A stretch of 64,000 bases of DNA from Panopea generosa (GCA_029582155.1 CM055907.1:9287503-9351502), one strand, 5' to 3'; numbered from the stretch's first letter, positions 43,401 through 53,720 are shown. Program-made: numbers and translations. The notes: a model not told the origin generated them from the sequence alone.

Positions 43401-44466
43401 AAACCAGAAATGTTGTTTCTTCTAGTAAGTAAATTTCCAACTTGTGTGTGGGCTATAAATTTGAAAAAAAAATCATATACAAATTTCGGTGCATTCAAAG
43501 ATATTTGTTTCTTTTTGACAGATCTTCGACTGGATACCAGAGCCATATACTAATGGAAGTGTACCACCTGCTATTACTGATATTTGGTCCGAGTATGCAA
43601 TAACAGTTAAATGTGAGGGAGAGGTAAGTTACGATTTGATGTTATAATTAATTTTGATATATGTGATGTTAGTGCTCCAGATAAGCTCTATTTAGGGGTA
43701 TTTGATTATTGACATTTCTGGAAAAAAGCATCGAAATTTCTTTAAAGGAGTAAAATAAGCATCGGTTGTTATCACTTTCAGTGTTAATTAGTTAGTTTTA
43801 AATGGCAATTTGATAAGAAAAGGTTTGCCAGTTACTTGTGGGAGTGGTGAAGGTCCTCCCGCTCATTCTAAGGTCTCCCTCCACTAATAGAATTAAATAT
43901 GCCTTTAAAATAACGATAAACCCCATTCAAAAAACAAATAAACTCTTGAAGGAATGTTGTCAAGGAGAAATAGTTGGGCAAAATCAAAGTTTGTCTTCTC
44001 AACAACTGAAGGATTTTTAAAACTGTCAGTTTTTATCAGGTTTAGCTGGGTTTGAATAAATAAAATAGTGTCGCAATAAAGAATATGGGATGCGTTGGTC
44101 GAGGGTCAAAACAAATGAGGGAGGGAGTGAGAGTCGTTGAACATTCTGTCACTGAAGATTTGAATTAATTTGTATGAAGTTGTCAAATAACAACATTTAT
44201 TTATAAATTCTTGTTTCACCTTGCAGAATCCTTCAGACAAAGACAATATGGGAGACCTATCTTACTACCCCGCAAACGGATTCCACTTCAAGTACTTCCC
44301 ATACAGAAATCAACAAGGATATCGTTCCCCACTCGTGTTTGTGAGATTTGAAAACCCTGAACCAGCTGTTCTTCTCATGGTTACTTGCAAAGTTTATGCC
44401 AAAAACATACGTCACGACGTTATGGAGCGCGCCGGCATGGTCCATTTTGAATTGATGGTTGATTAA
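28303..44466 (+). CDS. ATP1B: Na+/K+-transporting ATPase subunit beta
   Basis: Glycoprotein partner of the Na+/K+ pump, needed for folding, delivery and K+ affinity of the alpha subunit at the plasma membrane. Six coding exons (28303-28450, 38148-38288, 40592-40702, 42560-42756, 43522-43623, 44227-44466) give 312 residues; human beta-1 has 303. Type II topology: cytoplasmic N-terminus 1-51, one membrane span at about 52-76 (LGLFFTIYYICLSGFFAGML...), then the ectodomain. The ectodomain has the six family cysteines C150/C166, C178/C192 and C230/C287, expected to form three disulfides. FKYFPYRNQQGYRSPL (254-269) matches the family's YxPYYGK region. Only one good N-glycosylation sequon is seen, N210-G-S; N234-P-S is blocked by proline. 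The ATG has A at -3 and G at +4. Intron 1 is 9.7 kb. It could be an H+/K+-type beta by sequence alone, but invertebrates use the Na+/K+ form. Confidence 0.95.
28451..30930. other. ATP1B intron 1, 5' part
   Basis: 2.5 kb of AT-rich intron with no recognised gene, tandem repeat or transposon. First introns often carry enhancers, but none can be pointed to here. Confidence 0.45.
30934..32769 (+). mobile_element. piggyBac-like DNA transposon, degenerate
   Basis: Terminal inverted repeats CCCTTTGCTCCATA and TATGGAGCAAAGGG are flanked on both sides by TTAA (30930-30933 and 32770-32773), the target duplication of piggyBac elements. Just inside the left end are about four copies of a ~37 bp subterminal repeat (CAATACCGCAAAA..CCGCA and ATCCAGTGCGCCT). 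Around 31640-31790 is a remnant with an acidic stretch DECDFSDFDIDSSDDSS and, in another frame, EWMSNYSDLR, as in N-termini of piggyBac transposases. A poly-T run (32066) and poly-G run (32306) interrupt the rest, where a GGATTCTG.ATAATGTAAAT segment recurs. At 1.84 kb it is shorter than autonomous elements (about 2.4 kb or more) and has no intact transposase. The GATAGCTCTCTC region shows a frameshift. Confidence 0.8.
32774..34036. other. ATP1B intron 1, middle part
   Basis: AT-rich, without recognised repeats or coding signal. Confidence 0.45.
34037..34235 (+). repeat. Hairpin-ended repeat (AGCTCGCC family), short copy
   Basis: Starts TTTTAGCTCGCC with GGAC-AAAT-GTCC, contains ACACCTAGGTTAAACTTTTG, and ends GGCGAGCTTTGTTGTCTTCT then GATAACTCTTG, so both ends match 5447-5684. 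The internal unit is incomplete. Confidence 0.65.
34236..35364. other. ATP1B intron 1, no recognised features
   Basis: AT-rich intron sequence; only chance open frames. Confidence 0.4.
35365..35555 (+). repeat. tRNA-derived SINE, second family, diverged
   Basis: CAGTCACTTGACCTCTCACC and GTAGGATCGAGTCCTGC (B-box-like) are followed by TTTATGTGGGAAAGTGTGCC, AGTTGCTAATGATGGAGGTT and GATATGCCAACTGAAATGTG, parallel to 26314-26530 but with more changes. Confidence 0.55.
35556..37619. other. ATP1B intron 1, 3' part
   Basis: AT-rich intron with a poly-G run of about 22 at 36206-36228. No other feature recognised. Confidence 0.4.
37620..37800 (+). repeat. Degenerate tRNA-derived SINE
   Basis: GTTGTCAAGTGGTAAAGCAT (A-box-like), CATTTGGCATGTGAAATTTC and ATGGGTTTGATAACTGC (B-box-like) have the order and spacing of a tRNA head; the body is too decayed to assign. 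Confidence 0.45.
37850..38080 (-). repeat. SINE-like repeat with tRNA-like head, reversed
   Basis: On the minus strand a head reads GGGGTCTAGGATAGAGGGTC and GAGTCGATCCCCAGC (B box), and the body ends in AATGTGACTGGGTTGGGTTT. The body core is shared with 18095-18300. It ends about 70 bp before ATP1B exon 2. Confidence 0.55.
38148..38288 (+). CDS. ATP1B: ATP1B coding exon 2 (membrane span)
   Basis: 141 nt after an ATTTCAG acceptor. Encodes the single transmembrane helix and the YHTLDWNVPRLTGSD start of the ectodomain. Donor CCAG|GTAAGA. Confidence 0.94.
38637..39293. mobile_element. hAT-like non-autonomous DNA transposon
   Basis: Perfect 17 bp terminal inverted repeats CAGGGTTCGACATTAAC and GTTAATGTCGAACCCTG. 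CAGGG ends are usual in hAT elements. Subterminal parts also match in reverse order (ACTAGACCACCGGGCGAG against GACTTTGTCGATGGGACGTG is only partial). GACCTG occurs on both sides at an offset of one base, so the expected 8 bp target duplication is not clean. No transposase frame. Lies in ATP1B intron 2. Confidence 0.7.
39400..39572. mobile_element. MITE family 2, copy 2
   Basis: Left TTAGGCCATTATAAATTACT and right, reversed, TTTAGGGCATTATCAATGAA then TTGCTAGATTATC. The interior has CCTCCCCTCTCCACC, the complement of the G-rich interior of 8519-8733. The copies are therefore in opposite orientation. Confidence 0.6.
40124..40352 (+). repeat. SINE, family of 60173-60462, diverged
   Basis: GCAGGTTAGCTCAG (A box) and ATCCAGGATTGCAGGTCCCT precede AGTCTCTGTAATGATTGATA, TACAACATTGTATCTCATTG, GAATGGTTAGGTTAACTGAT and TGTTAGCCCATGATGGCATG. 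The order matches the family. Lies in ATP1B intron 2. Confidence 0.65.
40592..40702 (+). CDS. ATP1B: ATP1B coding exon 3
   Basis: 111 nt encoding GLAFRPVPDVTTTLIRFN and YVDHLEGYLQ, matching the family's PGLxxRP...xxLxxF pattern. Acceptor ATTGCAG after a T tract, donor AAT|GTAAGT. Confidence 0.94.
41619..41880 (+). repeat. 29 bp minisatellite in ATP1B intron 3
   Basis: About nine units of GAAGTCGTGGAACGGGGAAA then CCCTTTAGT, with few variants (CGCGG, AATGG, GACCGG). Clean edges; probably length-variable between individuals. Confidence 0.9.
41881..42559. other. ATP1B intron 3, 3' part
   Basis: No feature recognised beyond AT-rich intron. A pair GCCCCATTGGTGCAATAAG and TTTTGCACTAATGGGGTGAT at about 41948 and 41991 can form a hairpin, possibly the remains of a short MITE. 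Confidence 0.4.
42560..42756 (+). CDS. ATP1B: ATP1B coding exon 4 (first two disulfide pairs)
   Basis: 197 nt carrying C150, C166, C178 and C192 in DCNSVTHM, KACRFDIT, ADCVKQQS and GQPCVLLKLNR. The last is the conserved G.PC...KLNR segment of beta subunits. Confidence 0.95.
43522..43623 (+). CDS. ATP1B: ATP1B coding exon 5
   Basis: 102 nt, 34 codons: IFDWIPEPYTNGSV, the N210-G-S sequon, and VKCEGE with C230. Acceptor TTGACAG, donor GAG|GTAAGT. Confidence 0.94.
43822..43945 (+). repeat. SINE fragment, second family
   Basis: TTGCCAGTTACTTGTGGGAG, GGTCCTCCCGCTCATTCTAA, GGTCTCCCTCCACTAATAGA and AAATATGCC parallel the body of 26314-26530. Head missing. Lies in ATP1B intron 5. Confidence 0.5.
44227..44466 (+). 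CDS. ATP1B: ATP1B coding exon 6 (C-terminal immunoglobulin-like part)
   Basis: 240 nt including TAA. Encodes YYPANGFHFKYFPY, PLVFVRFENP, VTCKVYAKNI with C287, and the end GMVHFELMVD, all typical of the family's C-terminal domain. Confidence 0.95.
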   Translation, partial: NPSDKDNMGDLSYYPANGFHFKYFPYRNQQGYRSPLVFVRFENPEPAVLLMVTCKVYAKNIRHDVMERAGMVHFELMVD

Positions 44467-45135
44467 TTGTGACTCATTTTTAGCGTGTATATAATATCAA
44501 TAATACAATTCTGCACAGCCTTTCTTGACACTCATCTTGTCCAGTATGAAAGATTAAATCATGTGAGCTTTAAAATAAGGATTTTTTTGCCTGTAGCAGA
44601 TGTTGTTTCTGTCGCACAAGTTCTTTTCTACAATAATTTTGTTTTTATTCATTTCTACAGCCAAATATTTTTTGTAAAAATTTTCATTCTGTACATTTCA
44701 TCGATGTTCTGATTTTTTTTTATTTTGCATTATTTCTAGAACACATGGGACCGAAATCTACATTGAGATAGGCCTGTATCCCATATCTTGTAATATATAC
44801 TTTAAACAACATATTTTTCCGTCCTAAAGAAGCCATAGAATTTCATTTTAGTTGAATTTGATCTTTAAAATTCTGTGTTCATGTTAAAAAACAGCATGTT
44901 GTCTTGAATCGAATTTTTGTCACTGGGTTAAATTGCTCTTTTTTATTTCAATGCATTTGATAGGTAGCTTTCTATATGTACATTGTTTTTTTTACATACC
45001 ATCAAAGAAGGCTGTTAAAATGTGAAAACGTTGTGTATATTTTTGTCAGAATCGAGATGTATAGGCATCCATTTTTTTCCCAGCTATTTTGTTTTGTGGT
45101 TTGGAACAGCTATAAAATGGTAAAGTTTCTAAATT

Positions 45136-45169
<34 letters not shown>

Positions 45170-48100
45170 CAGAGAGAGAGCTATATAAAATGGATGGAAA
45201 TATCTGTTAAGAAAATTTGAAAAGTAAATTTAGCGTTTATGAACACAAAGCAGATATAGATGCACATCTGGATTGTGATATGTATTATATTGTGTCATTA
45301 AGGCACCTTTTGTTGTTTTTCTATGCACTTAGTTTCGATTTTAACATGTGTAAACATAAGAGATGAATGAGGTGTGTTTTAAAGATTTGTACCACTGGAA
45401 GAAAAAGTATTTATTTTATCTTGAAGAAATTTCTATTTTCTTGCTCAATTTGCAATTTTTTGGGTTGATCTTTTTCAGTTCAGTAAGTAAAGTCACTTGC
45501 CTCGTGTGATCTGGTCCAGCGTGTTGTATTTATAGGTTCTGATGCTAAATAGGACGTTTTGGATATATTATCAAAGCTAAATCTGGTGCAAATGTCTTTG
45601 TCATTGATGAACTTGCTTTGAGAATAACGATATTATTCTTTATTAAGAAACTGAAATATCAGGTTTCAAGCAGAAAAAAATCTAGCGTTTAAATATTTCT
45701 TTTAAATATGATGTTTCAATGTTTTGGTAATGACAGTTAAGTAGAAGCTTTTTCTTCCACTGGCATATTTGGAGTGCGTACAAATGGACAACAATCTTGT
45801 CCTATGACTTGTTCACTGCAAGCTTTGGATGGCTTTTGTTTTAGGCGGTGCTTTCAAAGGTTAGCTATAGTTTGAAATAAAACAATAAAAAAAAGGTTTA
45901 AATTCAGGGATATTTGTGGTGTTTGGGGAACAATTAAAATGCGAGGATGATATATTTCTGAACCAGCATTATCTAAAAGATAAAGACATTGGCAAAGTAA
46001 TGTAACAATAAATCTGATTTTTATGAATTCTTTCTTTTCCTGGTGAGTACTAGTTTTAATGAAACAATTGTTTTTAATTCTTTTATAAAAGTGATATTAA
46101 ACGTTATTTCGGAAGCTTTAGTTATCTTTCATAGAAGGTTTTGACAGGATTAGAGAAGGGAAATCATGCAAGCTAAGGAGAGAGAAATTATATAAATTGG
46201 GAAAGAACCTGGAGTGGGAAAGGTTTGAATGGGAGAATTTTTTGTACAGGTTTTGTTACAGGTAAATCGAAAACTTTTTAACATGTACAATTTTTTCCTG
46301 AGAATATGATTGGAAATTTATAACTGTTGAATTTTGAATATGTAGAAGCTTTGGTGATTTAACTATTTGTTATACGTCCTTGTACATTCCTCTGTAGATA
46401 TAACATGTTTCCATGGAAACCATTTACAAATGTTTTTTTATTTTACACATGGTTGAAACCGTCTTCTATTGTCCATACGCTTGTTACGAGGAGGTATAAT
46501 CTCGTAAAAATGAAAAAAATTGTTTGAATCAAGTTCTGTTCAAGGTCCCCGTCTCGAGATATATTGGAATAACATTTGGATGCGCCGGAGGACAATAGAC
46601 AGGCGGTTATTCATGTTCATGTTTACCATGTAGTACATTTGTACATATCAGTTACCTAGATAGGTGTGGGTTCTCATTAAGCTTGTGTGGCTCATCATCA
46701 CCGCCACTACCAACGATTACGCATTTGTTGGGTGGTCCGAACTTAGAAATTTTTACCTCACAAATTAGGGTGCTATAAGCCTCTGTTGGTAATGTCTGGT
46801 CTTACATACTTGCTATAAAGGTGTTACATACAAACTCAAGTTAAATTCAACTATGCAGATTATATTTTGTCTAAACATTTTACCCTTTTGTGGTTATTGG
46901 AAGTTGCATGTTTTTAATAAATTGTATGGATTGATTGAAAAAAACAACTTTTTTTTTTTGTTACGGTCATCAAAAAACTTTAACAATAGATAATATCAAA
47001 CTTGCACATTTATGGCAGTATGCCTAGACACTATTGACAAGGCGAATAGGAACCCATTATATCGTGTGTACATCAAGTGTTGTCCGTGAATTTGATGGGA
47101 GTTACATAAACTTTCAGATCAAACCAGTTTTTAGAAGCAATAATTGTAAAAATCACTTCATAAATCGTCAGGTTTGATACACGTACATGTAGATGTTGAA
47201 TTTTATAGAATATGTGCAATTTTAAAAGATAAATTTTATAGACACTTGTGTTTGAATAATACAACGTAGTTTTTACTGTGCATAGACACCAACTTGTTTT
47301 CATCGTGTGAAGAATCTCTCTCCAATTTTTTTTATTGTGTGGTAGTTTTGTCTATGTTATCTATAAATTGAAATGTGTTTTCTATAATGAAAATTGTTTA
47401 CATTAAAAGAAGTGATGGTATTAGTTGTAGTTATTAATATTAAAAAAAACACATAGTTGGTGCAAATTGACATATTAGTTAAACAATACTCTTATTATTG
47501 ACGAAAAACTGCAGTATATCAGTGTTAAGCAACGCTGCAAACTTCTAATGCAGATAAAATGCACCAAGAAACTTGTTCAGATTGATGGACATGCTTTAGT
47601 AACTAAGTTTCCAGATATGTATGCATGTATCTACTGCTTCTTACCGACTTGAATCTTTACAGAATGGGTTGAAATTTGAACCATTTGATAAAAAAAAAAT
47701 AATAATAATAAGACCAGCATGTGTACCACTTAATGTATATTTCTGTCAAGTGATGTAAATGTTCATAAAGTTGATGAAGCAGTAATGATGGATGTATGGA
47801 AACAGGATCACTGTATATAAGTATATATATATATGAAATATGACAAAGTAGCTTATGTATTCGGATTTTCCTCCCATGTAGTTTGTAGTGTAATCAGGAA
47901 CTTACTCGTAGCACATAATTTTCTGCCATCTTAACTTACACGTATTCAAGTGTAAATTGGTATCAGTTTTTCACCCTGCTTTCTATACAATTTGATAACT
48001 ACTTTTTCCTATAGTTTGTGGTTTGGATTAAAACGTAAGAATTTTTTACACATATCAATTTAAATTGGGGTCACATCGCATGAAAGGCTTTCTTAAACGA

Positions 48101-48963
48101 CTGGTTGGTGATTGATGGACATATGGACTCACAGGAATAAACATGGTCACTCTACAACTTATTTTGGAAAGTTTTTCTAATGAATTAATTCATAGAAATG
48201 TATTATTATTGGATTTAAAGCTAAAGCTAAATAGCAATTTAAACTCTTTTTTTTTTCTTAATAGAGCATAAAAATAGGTATATGTATTTATGGCTTATTT
48301 ACAGTATAGGAATAAATTAAACAAGTGCAGAAAATATTGATAGAAATACTATTTCCCCCTGTATCCCTTATTGGTGTTGGTAATTTAGTGTTGTTTGTAG
48401 TTTTAGAAGTTTTGTTTTGATCTTTTGTAGATTAGTAGCATGTGTTTTAAATGTCAAGGTGAAGTCGTAACCCATGTACCAGAATTGACTGCCCTATGCA
48501 TACACTGGTGTCGTGTCTACACTTTACACATTCTTTATGTGTAAGCATGAATATATCAACACATGCTATATTCGTACAACAGAATGTAACATGCTTATTA
48601 CAATGTGTAGTCATTGTTATGCGATTCATGCACATTTATAATACCTCTACAAGACACTTCATATATTGTGATTCCTGTTTCCATACCAGTATGCTGTTAA
48701 CTTGTTATACAAGAATTTTAATGTAATCTGAACTAAGTTTTCTTGTCGAGTGATACTAATTTTTGTCTTACCAGTTTTTTAACAGGAGAAAGAACCCGTT
48801 TCCAGATTTTAAAAAAAATATAATATGAGAAAAAAAAACAAGTCACAAATGAGATTTTGACTTCACTGTTCTTGGGAGCATGCTTTGAAAGAGTATTTTA
48901 AGAAATTATACTATAATTTGTAACTATTTTGTATTCTTATATATGACTTGATAGTTGAATAAA
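44467..48963 (+). other. Probable long 3' UTR of ATP1B
   Basis: 4.5 kb after the stop codon that is T-rich on the plus strand and, unlike the rest of the window, free of recognisable repeats apart from a (TA)n(GA)n tract at 45137-45180. Candidate AATAAA polyadenylation signals lie near 45875, 46915 and at 48958-48963; the last ends the repeat-free stretch. Long 3' UTRs are known for ATP1B genes. The extent is inferred. Confidence 0.4.
48958..48963 (+). terminator. Candidate distal poly(A) signal
   Basis: AATAAA followed within 25-40 bp by T-rich sequence, at the right edge of the repeat-free stretch after ATP1B. Nearer AATAAA motifs could equally be used. Confidence 0.3.
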
Positions 48964-49214
48964 AAAGTTGATGTGAAAAATTATTTTTAGTTTTATTTAT
49001 AGAAATATTTATTCAATATTATATGAAAGCCGAAAAATATAGTGTTATATTAATTGTACTAAAACATTGAAACGAAATGTAATTTTCCTCAGGATATTGG
49101 TCGGTTAAACTTTTAATCTGGTGACATTGTTTTTAGCCAACTGCGTAGAGGTACAATTGTTATATAACTGGATGCGCTTGACTTTTCCCTCCATTCATAT
49201 TACATCCTGGAACA

Positions 49215-49390
49215 AGGATCGACTTATTATCTTATGAAACAGGTCCTCATCCTTGGCCATGTGTAATGTCCTTGAGCAAGACACTTTATCCGCATATGCT
49301 TAGTACTGGTCCTACCAAGGAAGACAATGAGCATGACTTGTCTAAATTGTAAAAACTTGTTTCACAATAGATGTAAAATAAGTTTTTAAA
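49215..49390 (+). repeat. SINE (CTTGAGCAAGACA family), head decayed
   Basis: GTGTAATGTCCTTGAGCAAG, ATATGCTTAGTACTGGTCCT, GAGCATGACTTGTCTAAATT and CTTGTTTCACAATAGATGTA match 19991-20202 and 62334-62536. The tRNA-like part is poorly preserved. Confidence 0.65.
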
Positions 49391-49774
49391 ATAGACAGAA
49401 AGCGACAAATTTGAATTGTATCGTCAGTTTATTGGTTATGAGGCTTGCCTGGTGGTGGTTGCGGGTCAAGTTGTCTTGTTATATATCACTTTTACCTTGA
49501 ATATGTGACGTTTGTGAAACGATGCCATTGGACGTAGAAGTACATGTGAATTGTTGTGTTTTAACTGTGTACACAAGCCCTTACATGAACATTATTTTGT
49601 TTAGTTCTATGTTTTTAACCTCATTTTAACATATATTTTTGCCATATATACTTACGTTACTAGAAATACAAGTGTTGACCTTATCATAAGCCTTCACAGA
49701 GCTTCGGAAACAATAATTTAAGGATGATATTGTGTAGGATTTTCCTCGTTTGCTAAAAAGACGGTAGATCTTAT

Positions 49775-50050
49775 CTGTGTATGGTTAGCTAAGTCGGTAG
49801 CATGTCCAACTTGATCCAAAATGGGTCGTGAGTTCAAATTTCTGCACGGCCACAGTCTTATGATTGGTATACGACATTGTATTTCATTATCATAAGTCTC
49901 TCACCACTGTTTCAAATGGGGAAGTTGTTACTTGCAGGGATGGTGTGCCCGAGTACTGGTGAACCTTTCAGGATTCCAGGAAAGATTGGTTAGATTAGCC
50001 AATTGACTGCTAGCTCTCAATGGCATTAAATGATGGTAAATACTCAAAAC
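49775..50050 (+). repeat. SINE, family of 60173-60462
   Basis: A box GGTTAGCTAAGTCGGTA, B-box-like GAGTTCAAATTTC, then GATTGGTATACGACATTGTA, GTCTCTCACCACTG, GTGTGCCCGAGTACTGGTGA and GGATTCCAGGAAAGATTGGT. Confidence 0.7.
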
Positions 50051-51360
50051 AAAGATCTTGCGTTATCCAAGAAAGAACCATAATGAGGATTTAAGATATG
50101 ACACTACACTTGTATTTTCAGCTTTGTAAGAATAGCATCTAATAACAGTCACCAATATACAGATGTGTATTGTTAACATGCTTTATAATTTGTAATCTTG
50201 TCCTGAAATAATTTATACAAAAAAAGTAAAAAAGAAGTCAAATCTTTGTGTTGTTAAATTGTTGAGCAGACTTATTATTGCTATAAACTGAATTTGCTTT
50301 TATTCACAAGGGAAAGGTTGAAACAAAAATTGTTTTTCTTGTAAATTTATTTAAAAGAAATGGAAAGTGTGGGACATTTAGAGCTAGATACAAGTGTTAT
50401 TTTACAAGTTCAAAAGTCACATAAATTTAAAATTTGATAGTTATTGGCTTGTTGACTCATTAACAAAACACAGAGTATCGCATAAAATCTTCCTAAATGG
50501 AATTGTCATTTTTGTAAATGCATGATTTACTGAACCTGAAATTGTCTTAATTTACTAAATAGTTCTGATATTGTGTCTGGCTTTAAAAGGTTTAGAAAAC
50601 AAGAAACAATCTTCAATAATTTGAAGTTGCTCGTTTCTTTAGTATCATATACATAAAGTTTGTTTATAAAATTAATGTGTAAAAAGTATAAAACAGCAGT
50701 AGTTGCTATAAAACAACGGTTTTGAGTAGTGTATGGTAAAGACACATTCTACACCATGCATGACACAAGTGCTGCCATGCTCCATATGCTGATATTGTTA
50801 AACAAGTTTGTAGTAACACAAGAAAATAGTTGAACTATGTTTCGAATTAATAATAAAGGTGATTATCTAATTAGAAAGTGACGTACTGTTATCAATATCA
50901 CCTCTGGTGGGGTTGCCTTGGTTGTCCCAGGATTGCTTAGATGTTACAACAGTGGTATTACACATGTGAGGTACATTTGATAGTATCATACCAAACCAGG
51001 TCATACCAAAGGCTTTAAAAAATGGTACAGAAATTTTCCACAGTTGATGTCGACATTTACAGGAAAGTTGCAAGATTAAGTGCTCATTGCAGGTATATTT
51101 TGATGTGATTGATAAGAATATTCAGAGTTTTTTTTTTAATGTAATCTAGGGCTTACATGTCTTGCTATACAGTTACACCCACTTTTTTTTGTCAAGGCAG
51201 CAAGGTTCTTGCCCTTAAAAAATAAGTTGTGTAATTTGGTTTGTAATATTTTCAAAATAGTTCATAGGGGCTGTGATTTCTTGTTGCAGATGAGTAAAGC
51301 AAAAGCTGATTTAGCATATACTGCAATTAGACATCACTGGTGTTAAAAAAATGTGACTTT
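50051..51360. other. Intergenic DNA without recognised features
   Basis: AT-rich; no gene or repeat family recognised. Confidence 0.45.
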
Positions 51361-52630
51361 TTAGCTCGCGGGGACAAGTCCAAGGAGAGCTATTGTCATG
51401 ACCCAGGCATCGTCGTCTGTAGACACCCAGGTTAAACTTACATACAAGTTTCAGATATCTATGCAACCACTCATTGGATGTCAATGAAACTTTGCATGTG
51501 TGTTTACCATCATCAATGGAATACACAGAGACAAGAACCATAACTCTGGATTGCATTTTGGCACAGTTATGGCCCTTTTTGGACTTAGACACCAAGGTTA
51601 AACTTTGCATTTAGTTGCAAACAAGTTTCACATAGCTATGCCAACCACTCATTGGATTTGAATGAAACTTCACATGTGTGTTCACCATCATCAATGGAAC
51701 ACACACAGACAAGAACTGTAACTCAGGGTTGCATTTTGGCACAGTTATGGCCCTTTTTGGACTTAGACACCAAGGTTAAACTTTGCATTTATTTGCTTTT
51801 AAGTTTAAGATATCTATGCAACCACTCATTGGATGTGAATGAAATTTCCCATGTGTGTTCACCATCATCAATGAAACACACAGACAAGAACCATAACTCT
51901 GGGTTGCATTTTGGCACAGTTATGGCCCTTTTTTTGACTTAATTTTTCAGGTTAAAGTTTTTTATCACGTAAGATATCTATGCAACCACTCATTGGATAT
52001 GAATGAAACTTTGCATGTGTGTTCACCATCATCATTGAAACACACAGAGACAAAAACATAACTCTGGGTTGCATTTTGGCACAGTTATGGCCCTTTTCCA
52101 ACTTAATTTTTCAGGTTAAAGTTTTTTATCACGTAAGATATCTATGCAACTACTCATTGGATATGAATGAAACATTGCATGTGTGTTCACCATCATCATT
52201 GAAACACACAGAGACAAAAACCATAACTCTGGGTTGCATTTTGGCACAGTTATGGCCCTTTTTTTTACTTAATTTTTCAGGTTAAAGTTTTTTATCCCGT
52301 AAGATATCTATGCAACCACTTATTGGATATGAATGAAACTTAGCATGTCTGTTCACCATCATCAGAGAAACACACACAGACAAGAACCATAACTCTGGGT
52401 TGCATTTTGGCACACTTACGGCCCTTTTTGGACTTAGACACCCAAGTTAAACTTTGAGTTTAGTTGCGTATAAGTTATAAGATATCTATGCAACCACTCA
52501 TTGGATGTGAATGAACCTTCACATGTGTGTTCACCATCATCAATGGAACACACACAGACAAGAACCATAACTCTGGGTTGCATTTTTGCCACACTTATGA
52601 CCCTTTTTGGACTTATTAATGAGCATTTGA
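51361..52630 (+). repeat. Hairpin-ended repeat (AGCTCGCC family), expanded to seven internal units
   Basis: Starts TTTTAGCTCGCGGGGACAAG with palindrome GGAC-AA-GTCC. TCATTGGAT recurs at 51471, 51649, 51826, 51990, 52154, 52320 and 52498 (periods 164-178). Each unit includes TGTGTTCACCATCATCA, AACACACAGA, ACCATAACTCTGGGTTGCAT and TTTGGCACAGTTATGGCCCT. The right-end hairpin seen in the short copies is absent; the element runs into the next array. Open frames across it are artefacts. Confidence 0.8.
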
Positions 52631-52633
52631 GGG

Positions 52634-53720
52634 CTTTTTATGCCTCCAAACATTTTTGGAGCGTCCGTCCTTCCATCCGGTATTTTGTTTCTGGCCTGTA
52701 ACCGTCATGCATAGATGGATTTTATTGATTTTTGCTACAATTGATCAACATAACATGAAGTGTCGCAATAAGACCTACACCCGTACTTCAAAGTTCAAGT
52801 CACAATTAGAGTTTGTTTGACGATACTTTGAGTTTGTGTGAGATTTTGTGTCTGGCTTATAACTTGAATAGATGAATTTTAATGATACTTGCTACAAATG
52901 ATCAACATAACATGACGTGTCGCAAGGGAGACCCACACCCGTACCTCAAAGGTCAAGTTCACAATTTGAGTTGTTTGACAACACTTTCAGCCTGTTTGAA
53001 ATTACGTGTCTGGCCTGTAACTTTGTCATGCATAGATGGATTTTGTTTATTCTAGCTACAAATGATCAACATAAAATGACTATGTGTTGCGCGTTACACC
53101 CAGAATCCCATTTCAAAGGTCAAGGTCACAATTCAATTTTGTTTGATGACACTTTCAGCCGGATTGAGATTTTCTGTCTGATCTGAAACTTTGTCACCAA
53201 TGAATAAATTTCTAAAACACTTGGCTCAATTCATCAGCATGACATTACAACGTGTCACGTGTAAGACCCACATGCATACCTCAAAGGTCAATGTCACATT
53301 TTGAGTTTGTTTGACAACACTTTTAGTCTGTGTGAGATTTCTTGTCCGGTCTGTAACTTTGTCATCTATGGATAAATTTTAAAAACGCTTGGCTCAGTTG
53401 ATTAACATGACATAATTAAGTGTCTCATGTAAGACCCAGAATCTTTCCTCAAAGGTCAAGGTCACACTTCCATTTTGTTTGATATTGCGTGTCTGGTCTG
53501 TGACTTTGTCTTTAACTTGGCTCAATTTATCAAGATGACATGACGATGTGTCATAAGTAAGACCTTGACCCCATACCTCAAAGGTCAAGGTAACACTTTG
53601 AGTATGTATGACAACACTTTGAATCTGTTTGAGATTTCAAGTCTGTCCTTTAACTTTATCATACATGGATGGATTTCTAAAACACTTGGCTTAATTTATC
53701 AATTGGTCAACAATTGATCT
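52634..53720 (+). repeat. Tandem repeat of ~165 bp units behind a hairpin
   Basis: Starts TTTTTATGCCTCCAAACATT with hairpin CTCCAAA-CATT-TTTGGAG (52644-52661) and GCGTCCGTCCTTCCATCCGG. ATCAACATAACATGA or variants recur at about 52744, 52901, 53065, 53233, 53401, 53529 and 53698; one unit is about 40 bp short. Units share CTCAAAGGTCAAGGTCACA and TTGTTTGACAACACTTT. It directly follows the AGCTCGCC array. Confidence 0.75.

Noticed and set aside
51652-52701. Frames with repeated HVCSPSSMEHTQTRT text
   Set aside because: Product of the 164-178 bp internal units of the AGCTCGCC element, with no independent evidence of coding.
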